Assembly: GCA_031278025.1 (NCBI GenBank)
Contig: JAITLF010000262.1
Span: 1-19,170 of the forward strand
Direction: 5' to 3'
Length of the DNA stretch: 19,170 nucleotides
DNA from: Treponema sp.
GTDB lineage: Bacteria > Spirochaetota > Spirochaetia > Treponematales > Breznakiellaceae
Positions 1 to 7,019 of the stretch are shown one piece after another (position 1 is the first letter of the stretch; each line of letters opens with the position of its first letter). Both the position numbers and the translations under genes were made by a program. The notes below the pieces were generated by a model. It saw only the letters and a list, made by a program, of their open reading frames with translations, did not search any database and was not told the DNA's origin.

Positions 1-188
1 TGGGGGGAATAGGCGGGAGCGCCCTTGTGGTCGTTGTGGAAGGCGGCGTCGAAGGCGCTCAGGTCCAGTTGGTCGATGAGGTAGTTCACGGTATGCTCAA
101 AGGAGCCGGGTATGAGCTGTTCCTCGGGGTATTGTTTAACCAAAGGATTACGGAATGTGGCGGGGGAATTTTCCCTAACCTTTCTTGC
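1..188 (-). CDS. Transposase N-terminal fragment (DUF772-type DDE element), cut by window edge
   Basis: The minus frame from 188 to 1 is open and reads ARKVRENSP, then KQYPEEQLIPGSFEHTVNYL and LDLSAFDAAFHNDHKGAPAY. This matches the DUF772-type N-terminus of IS1182/IS5-like DDE transposases, in which a 'LIPGTFEH..NYLID' segment precedes 'LDLS.FDA...N...GAPAYPP'. The catalytic DDE core would lie beyond the left edge. No ATG occurs in this frame inside the window except at 197-195, and that one is separated from the conserved part by an in-frame TAG at 191-189. Either a non-ATG start is used (TTG at 143) or the 5' end is damaged; the TAG stands where an ATG would give a normal MARKVRENS start. 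No terminal inverted repeat was recognised in 198-403. Family assignment is from recalled similarity only. Confidence 0.6.
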
Positions 189-433
189 CTACAACATAAA
201 GCCGGGTAATCAATATACTAGGGTGCAAAAGGCTGATAGGATGCCTGGCTGGGTAGTTGTTCTCCGCCGCTCCTTGCTTACTGGAAAATCATATCTGCTT
301 GCTCTCCTGCTCTTAGCTCCTTAATGGCTTAAAAGACAAAGTTTTTACACGGTCTGGCCCCCCGGACCCTCCACCAAAATAAGCAAACCTGGGCGTCATT
401 GATATGCGGTATAGAATATTCTACACTGATTCA
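189..433. other. Intergenic gap between transposase fragment and capA-like gene
   Basis: No credible gene is visible; the short plus-strand ORFs here lack family resemblance and ribosome binding sites. It holds a small GC hairpin (351-357 GGTCTGG with 362-368 CCGGACC) and a possible -10 box TAGAAT at 412-417 without a convincing -35. Confidence 0.4.
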
Positions 434-1945
434 ATGTTGCGCCTGCCGTTTTTGCCTCCGCTCCTTGTTCTCCTGCTTTCCGGCTGCCTGGCCCAAAGCC
501 CGGTGTATACCGTCATGATTTCTGACAGCGGGGAATGGCCGGCGGAACGGGCTTTCCTGGATTCCGCTCTTGCGGAAACGGAACTTGCCGCCCTGGGTAT
601 GACCCTGGTCCCCGAAGAAGCCGCCGTCGTCGTCGAATTGCTTTCGTTCTGGGAATCCGATCCCCTTTCGGGCAGCGCGGACGAGGGCGGGTCCGTTGTT
701 CCCCTCGCCAGAACTTGGTATGTGCCTCAAGCGGATGCCCTGGCCGGCAGGCAGGATGCATCCCCTGCAGACTGCCGCGAGGGGCGGGAAACCCTTGTCC
801 CGCTACAGGAACTTGCGCCGCCGTTCACGGCTCTGCGGGTAAACGGAATGTCCGTGGATGATCCTCAGTATCCCCTGCGGCGGATAACCGGGGTGCGGGT
901 GCGGCCTGCGGACCGGGGGGGCGCTGAATTGCAGGGGAGTGCGTCCGAAAAGGCCGCAGCCCTGGAGGGGGTAATCCGTAACCGGGCGCGGTCCCTTTTG
1001 GCCGGGCCGCCGGAAATGCTCTGGATAGCCTCCGCGGGGGACCTGATGTTGGGCCGGGGGGCGGAACGCATCCTGCTGGACGAAGGAGCCGGCGGGCTTT
1101 TGGGGGAGGCGGCGGCGCTGTTCCGTGATGCGGACCTTGCCCTGGTTAACCTGGAAGGGGCGGTGAGTTCACGGGGGACCAGGGCGAAGAAGGCTTTTAA
1201 CTTCCGGTTTTCCCCTGCGGTCGCGGCGCCGCTCCGGAAAGCGGGGATAGACGCCGTGCTTCTGGCGAACAACCACGCCTTTGACTGGGGAATTGAGGGC
1301 TTCCTGGATACCCTGGACCATCTGGAACAAGCCGGCATAGGCGTCCTGGGCGCGGGACGGGATGAAGACGCCGCCGGACGGCCTTTTGTTTTTCGGAAGG
1401 GAAACGCCGGGGCGCGGGTTTTCGGGCTTGCCTCGTATCCGGTAGAACGGAGCGGATGGGACGGGCGTTCGGCTGCTGCCGGGGTAAACCGTCCGGGAAT
1501 GCTCCACACCAGGAGCGGCGGCGCTGGGGCGATCAAAGTCGGCCTTGTTGCAGGCGGAACATCCGGGGACCTCCAGGCGGTCCTCTTCCACGGCGGAGAC
1601 GAGTGGTCTTCCCGTCCTAACCGGGCCACGCGGGAACTGTGCCGGGACCTGGTTCGCGCCGGTGCGGATCTCATCATCGGGTCTCATCCCCACCTCGTAC
1701 AGGGGTTTGAATGGCTGGAGGGAAAGCCGGTCTTCTGGTCCCTGGGGAATTTCGTATTTGCCGGAATGGAAAACACCGGCGGCGGGGATAAAGGGCTGGG
1801 CATTAGACTGGGGTTTTGGGGGAAACGCTTGATATACCTCGAACCGTTTCCCTTGAGCCTGACCGGGCCCCGGACGGCCATAGCCCCCCGTGAGGAACTC
1901 GCCGGGTTTTACGACCGGTCCCGTGAATTACGCGGCGGTCATTAG
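434..1945 (+). CDS. CapA family lipoprotein (PGA_cap metallophosphatase fold)
   Basis: Predicted envelope lipoprotein with a C-terminal PGA_cap/CapA domain, a calcineurin-like phosphoesterase fold found in poly-gamma-glutamate capsule proteins. Numbered from the ATG at 434, the N-terminus is a hydrophobic signal ending in a lipobox (LLSGC, Cys18). Metal-site-type motifs follow: GDLMLG (202-207), NLEGAV, ANNHAFDWG (from 278), FHGGDEW (His386) and GSHPH (416-420). Residues about 20-195 form an N-terminal region I do not recognise; it makes the protein longer than a bare CapA domain. An upstream in-frame ATG at 404 adds ten residues, but the 434 start gives a textbook signal and a -10-like TAGAAT lies at 412-417. 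Neither start has a clear Shine-Dalgarno. No other capsule genes (PgsB/C-like) are adjacent, so a capsule role is uncertain; envelope polymer or peptidoglycan metabolism is as likely. Confidence 0.85.
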   Translation: MLRLPFLPPLLVLLLSGCLAQSPVYTVMISDSGEWPAERAFLDSALAETELAALGMTLVPEEAAVVVELLSFWESDPLSGSADEGGSVVPLARTWYVPQADALAGRQDASPADCREGRETLVPLQELAPPFTALRVNGMSVDDPQYPLRRITGVRVRPADRGGAELQGSASEKAAALEGVIRNRARSLLAGPPEMLWIASAGDLMLGRGAERILLDEGAGGLLGEAAALFRDADLALVNLEGAVSSRGTRAKKAFNFRFSPAVAAPLRKAGIDAVLLANNHAFDWGIEGFLDTLDHLEQAGIGVLGAGRDEDAAGRPFVFRKGNAGARVFGLASYPVERSGWDGRSAAAGVNRPGMLHTRSGGAGAIKVGLVAGGTSGDLQAVLFHGGDEWSSRPNRATRELCRDLVRAGADLIIGSHPHLVQGFEWLEGKPVFWSLGNFVFAGMENTGGGDKGLGIRLGFWGKRLIYLEPFPLSLTGPRTAIAPREELAGFYDRSRELRGGH

Positions 1946-1986
1946 CCTGAATTTATGAATTTGCAGGAAACAGCGGGTTCCCGCGT

Positions 1987-2142
1987 AAAGCTATTCTGGG
2001 TGGTGATGCAGAACGTATGATAAAGAAGGCACTGTGGCGGGAAGATGGTAAAATGGAAATATGCAAATAGCCATCACCATCAACTATTGGCCATGTGTGC
2101 CTTATCATACTCTCTGCATCACCACCCTATTCTGAATAGCTT
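1987..2142. repeat. Long imperfect inverted repeat (hairpin, MITE-like or RNA)
   Basis: The left arm (1987 to about 2031, starting AAGCTATTC, containing GGGTGGTGATGCAGA and GTATGATAA, ending GGCAC) is the reverse complement of the right arm (about 2097-2142), apart from two small indels and a few mismatches. The arms are about 45 nt and the loop about 65 nt. The loop carries a nested short pair (GATGGT at 2044, ACCATC at 2076). It sits downstream of the CapA gene, with a small GCGGG-TT-CCCGC hairpin just before it at 1974-1985. I see no clear target duplication, so a miniature element, a decayed inverted duplication and a structured RNA all remain possible. A 71-codon ORF across this stretch looks spurious. 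Confidence 0.6.
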
Positions 2143-2181
2143 CGCTGTACTGAACAGGGCGAGCGCATTAGACATTCTTAG

Positions 2182-2301
2182 GAATCAGCCGCCACAGGTT
2201 CCCTTACCGCCGCCGGCGGCAACGGCGGCGGCTACGGCGCCTCGCCAGACTTCATCATGATGTCCGGCGCGGTTATTGGCGGCGGTACTGCCGGCAACTG
2301 A
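2182..2301 (+). pseudogene. Remnant of Gly-rich beta-helix repeat protein (3' end)
   Basis: In one plus frame, after an in-frame TAG (2179-2181), about 39 codons run to a TGA at 2299-2301. They read GGNGGGYGASPDFIMMSGAV followed by IGGGTAGN. This resembles the 'GGGVY....F.MSGGTISGNTA' repeats of large surface proteins frequent in gut treponemes. There is no start codon with a ribosome binding site, and upstream the frame is closed, so this would be the decayed 3' end of such a gene. The resemblance is short and low-complexity; a chance reading of GGC-rich DNA cannot be excluded. Confidence 0.35.
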
Positions 2302-2330
2302 CGGCGGCGGGGCCTGGGGCGTGTAAACCT

Positions 2331-2413
2331 GGTTTTTTGCGCCGCAAAAATGTTTTTGCGCTACGGAAAAGTGTTTTTGCGCAGCGGAAAAGTGTTTTTG
2401 CGCAGCACAAACC
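2331..2413. repeat. 21-bp tandem repeat, three good copies plus one diverged
   Basis: Units start at 2351, 2372 and 2393 with consensus TGTTTTTGCGCAGCGGAAAAG; a diverged first unit covers 2331-2350. The first unit contains a 17-bp palindrome (TTTTTGCG-C-CGCAAAAA, 2334-2350). Because 21 is a multiple of three, frames stay open across it and would encode heptads such as GKVFLRS or VFAQRKS. One frame gives a short ATG ORF (ATG at 2350) ending in TGA at 2422-2424, but without a ribosome binding site. Confidence 0.75.
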
Positions 2414-2427
2414 CGGTTTTCTGATCG

Positions 2428-2463
2428 AAAATCCGGGGTCCGGCAACACCGGACCCGGATTTT
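2428..2463. terminator. Strong hairpin with A and T flanks, candidate bidirectional terminator
   Basis: AAAATCCGGGGTCCGG (2428-2443) pairs with CCGGACCCGGATTTT (2449-2463) apart from one bulged G, leaving a five-base loop CAACA. The A-rich 5' flank and T-rich 3' flank fit a rho-independent terminator usable in either direction. It lies directly upstream of the ribosome binding site of the 28-codon ORF, so an attenuator-like role is also possible. Confidence 0.5.
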
Positions 2464-2485
2464 AAGTTTCCATAAGGAGGGAAAT

Positions 2486-2572
2486 ATGGCAGATTGGCTT
2501 CTCCCTGCTCCCCGCGGGGCGCCGCCCCCGCCGGGGCTATTCTTTTTTAATGCGATCGCCTTGCTGTTCTGA
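2486..2572 (+). CDS. Small ORF (28 aa) with perfect Shine-Dalgarno, unknown
   Basis: ATG at 2486 is preceded by AAGGAGG (2474-2480) with a five-base gap, the best-looking ribosome binding site in this intergenic region. The 28-residue product starts MADWLLPAPRG, continues with a proline run and ends in a hydrophobic tail (FFFNAIALLF). The middle is coded by a GC-rich palindromic stretch (CCCCGCGGGG), so part of it may be repeat-derived. It follows a terminator-like hairpin and precedes the promoter of the Gld-like operon, and could be a leader peptide. I recognise no family; the ribosome site is the only support. Confidence 0.35.
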   Translation: MADWLLPAPRGAPPPPGLFFFNAIALLF

Positions 2573-2576
2573 ACAG
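2564..2576. promoter_or_regulatory. Palindrome CTGTTC-T-GAACAG, possible operator
   Basis: A perfect 13-bp palindrome centred on one T, lying 22 bases upstream of the -35 region of the operon at 2648. A near copy (CTGTAC-T-GAACAG, one mismatch) lies at 2145-2157. Dyad symmetry and position suggest a repressor site; no regulator can be named. The palindrome also overlaps the stop codon of the 28-codon ORF. Confidence 0.3.
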
Positions 2577-2597
2577 TCTCGCTTGATCAAAACTTTC

Positions 2598-2628
2598 TTT
2601 TCAAAATATAGTTAGCCCCATATATAAT
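2598..2628 (+). promoter_or_regulatory. Probable promoter of the Gld-like ABC operon
   Basis: A perfect -10 hexamer TATAAT lies at 2623-2628. A weak -35 (TTTTCA 2598-2603, or TTCAAA 2600-2605) stands 17-19 bases upstream, in an AT-rich island unlike the surrounding GC-rich DNA. The start of transcription would fall near 2635, giving a leader of only about 13 nt before the ATG at 2648. Confidence 0.5.
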
Positions 2629-2647
2629 CAGGGAGTGTAGTACTCAA

Positions 2648-3649
2648 ATGATAGAAGTACATGATCTTACCAAACGTTATGGTTCGGTTGAGGCGGTAAA
2701 GGATCTTTCGTTTACCGTTGGGAAAGACCAGGTTCTGGGCTTCCTGGGGCCCAACGGGGCCGGAAAGACCACCGTCATGAAGATATTGACCGGCTACCAT
2801 TTCCCTTCCGGGGGGGCGGCGCTGATAGACGGCGTTTCGGTCCTGGACGAACCGGTGGAAGTAAAGAAGCGAATCGGGTATCTTCCGGAAAGCGTGCCGC
2901 TCTACGGGGACCTTACGGTGCGGGAATACCTGAGCTTTATCGCCGAAGGGCGGCTCATTCCGGTCAATGAACGGAAGCGGGCCATAGACGCCGCAGTCTC
3001 GGCCTGCGGCCTTGAGCAGGTGCGGGCCAAGCGGATAGAGAACCTGTCTAAGGGGTACAAACAGCGGGTGGGCCTTGCCCAGGCCATCATCCACGATCCG
3101 CCCATCCTTATTCTTGACGAGCCTACTACCGGGCTTGACCCTAACCAGATCATCGAAATCCGCTTTCTCATCAAGAGTTTGGGTGAGCGGAAGACGGTGA
3201 TCCTCTCTACCCACATCCTCCAGGAAGTGGAGGCGGTCTGTTCTCAGGTGCTTATCATCAACGAAGGCCGCATTGCCGCCCAGGGAAAACCCGAAGAGAT
3301 AGCCGGGACCCTCAAGGGCGGGGATACCTGGGAACTGGTCCTCAAGGGAAGCGGCAAGGCCGGTGTGGACGGGCGGCTTGCCCGGCTTAACCTGCCGGGG
3401 CGGGAAATATCCGGCCTTGAAACCGAAGAGCGGGAAGACGGGACCGTGAAGGCCGCTTTCTTCCTGCGGAACTCAGGCGCTGAGGGCGAAAACCCCGGCG
3501 AAGGGATCTTCGACTGGGCGGTTTCCGAAGGCCTTAAGATCCTCATGATGAACCGCAAAAAACTCAGCCTGGAAGATATTTTCGTTAAACTAACCGGTGA
3601 TGAACGGACCGGCAAGCGGCAATCCAATGAAACAGGAGGCGGATTATGA
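2648..3649 (+). CDS. ABC transporter ATP-binding protein (GldA-like)
   Basis: Cytoplasmic ATPase subunit of an ABC-2 type exporter. Motifs are all present: Walker A GPNGAGKTT (34-42), Q-loop region with the GYLPE form seen in the GldA/CcmA group (78-82), signature LSKGYKQR (133-140), Walker B ILILDEP (153-159) and H-loop His189. Residues about 222-333 form a C-terminal extension of the sort found in GldA/NatA-like drug or lipid exporters, in place of a second nucleotide-binding domain. It is the first gene of an operon and ends in an ATGA overlap with the permease gene. The ATG at 2648 is chosen because the canonical MIEVHDLTKRYG opening begins there; GGGAG at 2631-2635 is rather distant as a ribosome site. 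Substrate unknown. Confidence 0.93.
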   Translation: MIEVHDLTKRYGSVEAVKDLSFTVGKDQVLGFLGPNGAGKTTVMKILTGYHFPSGGAALIDGVSVLDEPVEVKKRIGYLPESVPLYGDLTVREYLSFIAEGRLIPVNERKRAIDAAVSACGLEQVRAKRIENLSKGYKQRVGLAQAIIHDPPILILDEPTTGLDPNQIIEIRFLIKSLGERKTVILSTHILQEVEAVCSQVLIINEGRIAAQGKPEEIAGTLKGGDTWELVLKGSGKAGVDGRLARLNLPGREISGLETEEREDGTVKAAFFLRNSGAEGENPGEGIFDWAVSEGLKILMMNRKKLSLEDIFVKLTGDERTGKRQSNETGGGL

Positions 3650-4380
3650 GCCTTGTGCCTCAACGAGTTTTGGCCCTGGCCAAAAAAGAGCTCTATTCCC
3701 AGCTCAATGCGCCGGTATTCTACGGGATAGCGGTTTTTTTCCTTCTATTTACATCAATTTGGTTTTTTTACTTTCAGCAGTTTTTCACCCGGAACATGGC
3801 GACCCTGCGGCCTTTTTTCGCGGCCTTTCCCCTGGCCTTCATCCTGGTTATCCCGGTGATCACCATGAAGAGCTGGGCCGAAGAACGGAAGCTCGGCAGC
3901 GCGGAGATACTCCTTACCATGCCTTTTTCCGAATGGGACCTGACGGTGGGGAAATACCTTTCTTCCCTGGCGATGATCGCCGTCCTCCTGGTCCTGACCC
4001 TTCCGGTGCCTTTGAGCCTCTTCCCCCTGGGGGATTTTGACGGCGGGGTCATTGCCTCCGAATACCTAGGGGCCTTCCTGCTGGGATCCTCGGCGGCGGC
4101 TCTGGGGCATCTCCTTTCGGCGCTGTCCAAAAACCAGGCCGGCGCCTTTCTGGGAAGCGCGGTCGTATTGCTTTTGGTGATGCTGATGAATCAGTTTACC
4201 CTGAACTTGAACCTGCCCCCCCTGGCGGCGGAAACCATCAACGCGGTTTCCCTGGCTTTTCACTTTGAAAGTTTCTCCAAAGGCCTTATAGATACACGGG
4301 ATTTGGCGTATTTCATCTTGACCACGGTGTTGTTTTTGTACCTTAACACCAGGGTTCTCCTATTCAGGAAATGGAGGTAG
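3646..4380 (+). CDS. ABC-2 type permease (GldF-like)
   Basis: Inner-membrane permease partner of the preceding ATPase. Six hydrophobic segments are visible (about 24-44, 57-75, 105-127, 138-160, 166-186, 219-239). The cytoplasmic loop MKSWAEERKLGSAEILLTMP (74-93) is the typical coupling segment of ABC-2/GldF-like permeases (consensus 'M..WAEE...GT.E.LLT.P'). The start codon overlaps the ATPase stop as ATGA and is preceded by AGGAGG, so translation is coupled. At 244 residues it is of normal size for GldF. Confidence 0.9.
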   Translation: MSLVPQRVLALAKKELYSQLNAPVFYGIAVFFLLFTSIWFFYFQQFFTRNMATLRPFFAAFPLAFILVIPVITMKSWAEERKLGSAEILLTMPFSEWDLTVGKYLSSLAMIAVLLVLTLPVPLSLFPLGDFDGGVIASEYLGAFLLGSSAAALGHLLSALSKNQAGAFLGSAVVLLLVMLMNQFTLNLNLPPLAAETINAVSLAFHFESFSKGLIDTRDLAYFILTTVLFLYLNTRVLLFRKWR

Positions 4381-4383
4381 GGG

Positions 4384-6012
4384 ATGACGAAACGGCAAGC
4401 GCGGGTTTTAACCATACTTTCCCTTGCGGCCCTGGTCCTGGCCCTGCTCAACAGCCAGCGGCTTTGGCTCCGCCTGGACCTGACGAAAAACAAGGCCTAT
4501 ACCATTTCGCCGGTCTCACGGAGCCTCTACAACGAGATTCCCGACCAGGTGCGGATAACCTACTATGTATCGGACCGGCTGGCATCGGTGGTTCCCATTC
4601 CTGGGGAGATTACCGATCTGCTCCGGGAATATGCAGCCTATTCCCGTGGGCGCATACGCCTTTCCGTGAAGGACCCGGTCAAGGCCAACCTTGTGGAGGA
4701 AGTGGAACGCCTGGGCATACAGGGCCAGCAGATCGATATCGTGGAGCGGGACGAGGCCAGTTTCGCCACAGTCTACACCGGTATTCTCATCGAATACCTG
4801 GACAGGACCGAAGTGCTTCCTGTGGTGTTTTCCCTGGAAACCCTGGAATACGATTTGACCAGCCGTATCCGTTCCCTGGTGCGGGGTACGGAACGGGAAG
4901 TAGGGGTCATTGTCGGGGATGCCGGGAAGGACTGGTCAAACAGCTACGGATACCTCAACCAGGCCTTTATCCAGGCGGGCTTCCGGGTGCGGACCATAGG
5001 GGCGGGGGAAGAAATCGCCGATACCCTGCCGGCCCTGTTTGTCCTGGGCGGCATGGAGGATTTGGATGATTGGGCCTTGTACCGCATAGACCGGTACATT
5101 CAGGGAGGGGGCCGGGCGCTCTTTGCCCTGGAAGGGATAGTCGTGGATACCCAGACCGGCAATATCATGGTCCGGGAATTGAACGACCAGGGCCTTTTGG
5201 CTATGGCGTCGTCTTACGGCGCTCAGGTGAAACCCGCCCTGGTCCTGGATCGCACGGCCCAAACCTTGTCCTATCAGACCGGCGGACAGGGCAGTTTCGT
5301 GGAATACCGCATGGTCCGCTACCCCCACTGGATAGGGGTTATGGCACAAAACGGCAACGGCGAACACCCCATCAGCTCAGGCTTTGCCGGCATGGACCTG
5401 TTCTGGTCCAGCCCGGTGGAACTTAATCCGCCTGCGGGTGTTGAGGGGGCCATCCTCTTTACCAGCACTCCCGAAGCATGGCTTCAAACCAAAGACTTCC
5501 AGGTCAATCCCGATATGAGTTTTGCCTTTTCTCAGGAACTGGAAGCAACAAAGGGAACTAAAGTCCTGGCTGCGGCCCTGTCGGGGAAATTCCCTTCGTG
5601 GTTCGCGGGCAAGGACAAGCCGATCCGGGAAGGGAGTAGCGAGGAGTTGCCGGATCCTCCGGGCGCAACAAGGGACGCCCGCATCGTGGTCATAGGCGAC
5701 ACGGATATGGCTTCCCTCCTGTTCACCCGGAACCGCCAGCCTAACCGGAGCTTCCTCATTAAGGCTGCAGACTGGCTTTGTAATGATGACGACATCATCG
5801 GCATCAGGAACCGGAGTATCCTGGCCGGCCGGCTTGAAAAGATAATCGATCCCGAAAAGCGCATTACCGCTATGTATTTTGCTAGGGCTCTGAACGTAAT
5901 CGTCATCCCGCTGGCGGTAATCGCCGCAGGATTTCTCATCGCCCTAAGGCGGCGCCGCGCCATTAAGGAGGACGAATCAGTAAACAAGGGGAGGGCGAGC
6001 GATGACGTATAA
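4384..6012 (+). CDS. GldG-like ABC auxiliary protein
   Basis: Membrane-anchored extracytoplasmic component of the Gld-type ABC system. An N-terminal membrane segment (about 8-24) is followed by LDLTKNKAYTISP (31-43), the hallmark opening of GldG-like proteins ('R.DLTE...YTLS'), a large periplasmic ABC_transp_aux-type domain, and a C-terminal membrane anchor (about 501-523) with a short Arg-rich tail. It starts three bases after the permease stop with GGAGG just upstream, and its 3' end overlaps the next gene by 11 bases. In Bacteroidetes GldF and GldG act with GldA in gliding/secretion; in spirochaetes the role is unknown. Confidence 0.88.
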   Translation: MTKRQARVLTILSLAALVLALLNSQRLWLRLDLTKNKAYTISPVSRSLYNEIPDQVRITYYVSDRLASVVPIPGEITDLLREYAAYSRGRIRLSVKDPVKANLVEEVERLGIQGQQIDIVERDEASFATVYTGILIEYLDRTEVLPVVFSLETLEYDLTSRIRSLVRGTEREVGVIVGDAGKDWSNSYGYLNQAFIQAGFRVRTIGAGEEIADTLPALFVLGGMEDLDDWALYRIDRYIQGGGRALFALEGIVVDTQTGNIMVRELNDQGLLAMASSYGAQVKPALVLDRTAQTLSYQTGGQGSFVEYRMVRYPHWIGVMAQNGNGEHPISSGFAGMDLFWSSPVELNPPAGVEGAILFTSTPEAWLQTKDFQVNPDMSFAFSQELEATKGTKVLAAALSGKFPSWFAGKDKPIREGSSEELPDPPGATRDARIVVIGDTDMASLLFTRNRQPNRSFLIKAADWLCNDDDIIGIRNRSILAGRLEKIIDPEKRITAMYFARALNVIVIPLAVIAAGFLIALRRRRAIKEDESVNKGRASDDV

Positions 6013-7012
6013 GAAACAAGTTTTGATTTTATTGGTTGTAACGGCGGTCCTGGGGGCGATCTTTACCGGGACCCTTATTCTGACCCCGGAACGGCTGAAT
6101 TCCCGGAACGCCGCCTATACCTGGCTGGAGATGAAATGGGCGGAGCAGGCCGGGCGTATTGAGATTTCCGGAGGAGGAAATGAGCCGCTTGCGCTAGTCA
6201 ATCGGAACGCCGTCTGGTATGTGGAATCCGAAGGCGTGGAGTATCCTGCCAAACAGGGACGGGTCGCGGACCTGTTGCGGCTTCTTTCCACACGGGGCGC
6301 GTACCCCCTGCGGGGCAGCGCAGCTTCCTCTCACGAGCGCCTGGGGGTCGGTGAAAACGCCTCCCGCATCGTGGTCCGGGGAGCGGGGGCGGCCCCTCTG
6401 CTTGACCTTCTGGTGGGCGACGGGGATGCTACGGGACGGGAAGTGTACCTGAGAAAAAGCGGTCAAAACGAGGTCCGCTCTGGGGAAGACCAATTTACCG
6501 TCTATCTTTCGCCTTCCCCCACCGCCTGGTACAACCTCAGACTCTTCCCCCAGGAAGGGAGTGGCGCCCTGTCTCTGGATATGGTTCAGCGGGTTACGAC
6601 GGTATCTCCGCCGCCGTCTGGGGAAGATGGCGGGGAAGGGTTTCCGTCCGCACCCCTGGTCATTACCAGGAACGGTTCCGGCTGGACTGTGGAGGGGGTG
6701 GTGGCGGACGATCTTGATGCTTCCCGAATAGACCCTTATATCAGGGCCATCCTTGACGCCGAGGGGGACGGTTTTGCCGCGTCCGTCACGCCGGAGGACC
6801 CGGTGTTCAACGAAGGAATAATACAGATGGAACTGGGAGACGGGGCCGCCCGTACCATCAGGTTAGGGGCCGTCCTTCCCACCGGGGAGGGAGATGTCGG
6901 GAAACGTATCGCCGTGATATCAGGCTCTCGATACGTTTACACCCTTGCCGAATGGACGGTAAACCGCCTTTTTCGGGACGCCGCGTACTTTAAGAAACTG
7001 AGGGAAGAGTAA
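6002..7012 (+). CDS. DUF4340 domain protein, membrane-anchored
   Basis: A single N-terminal membrane segment (about 7-27) precedes a periplasmic region matching DUF4340: 'TWLEMKWAEQAGRIEISGGG' near the anchor and 'GRVADLLRLLSTRGAYPL' further on, typical of the repeat-like beta domain in this family. It overlaps the GldG-like gene by 11 bases with GGGGAGGG just upstream of its ATG. DUF4340 genes commonly close Gld-like ABC operons, so it is probably a subunit or partner of that machine. It is the last gene of the operon; the convergent gene begins seven bases after its stop, leaving no room for a separate terminator. Confidence 0.85.
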   Translation: MTYKKQVLILLVVTAVLGAIFTGTLILTPERLNSRNAAYTWLEMKWAEQAGRIEISGGGNEPLALVNRNAVWYVESEGVEYPAKQGRVADLLRLLSTRGAYPLRGSAASSHERLGVGENASRIVVRGAGAAPLLDLLVGDGDATGREVYLRKSGQNEVRSGEDQFTVYLSPSPTAWYNLRLFPQEGSGALSLDMVQRVTTVSPPPSGEDGGEGFPSAPLVITRNGSGWTVEGVVADDLDASRIDPYIRAILDAEGDGFAASVTPEDPVFNEGIIQMELGDGAARTIRLGAVLPTGEGDVGKRIAVISGSRYVYTLAEWTVNRLFRDAAYFKKLREE

Positions 7013-7019
7013 GATGCTT

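Noticed and set aside
865..1677. 270-codon minus-strand frame inside the CapA-like gene
   Set aside because: Arg/Ser/Pro-rich composition typical of antisense frames in GC-rich genes; the plus frame has full CapA motifs.
1987..2142. Integron attC site
   Set aside because: The hairpin lacks the conserved RYYYAAC/GTTRRRY core ends and no integrase or gene cassettes are nearby.
2045..2260. 71-codon plus-strand frame in the intergenic stretch
   Set aside because: Crosses the imperfect hairpin and a GCG-rich run, has His/Ala runs only by composition and no ribosome binding site.
2331..2413. CRISPR array
   Set aside because: Units are tandem without spacers and no cas genes are present.
2564..2576. 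LexA (SOS) box
   Set aside because: Half-sites CTGT and ACAG are separated by five bases rather than eight, and no damage-response gene follows.
2612..3214. 200-codon minus-strand frame opposite the ABC ATPase gene
   Set aside because: Covers Walker and signature motifs of the plus-strand gene in antisense; no family resemblance.
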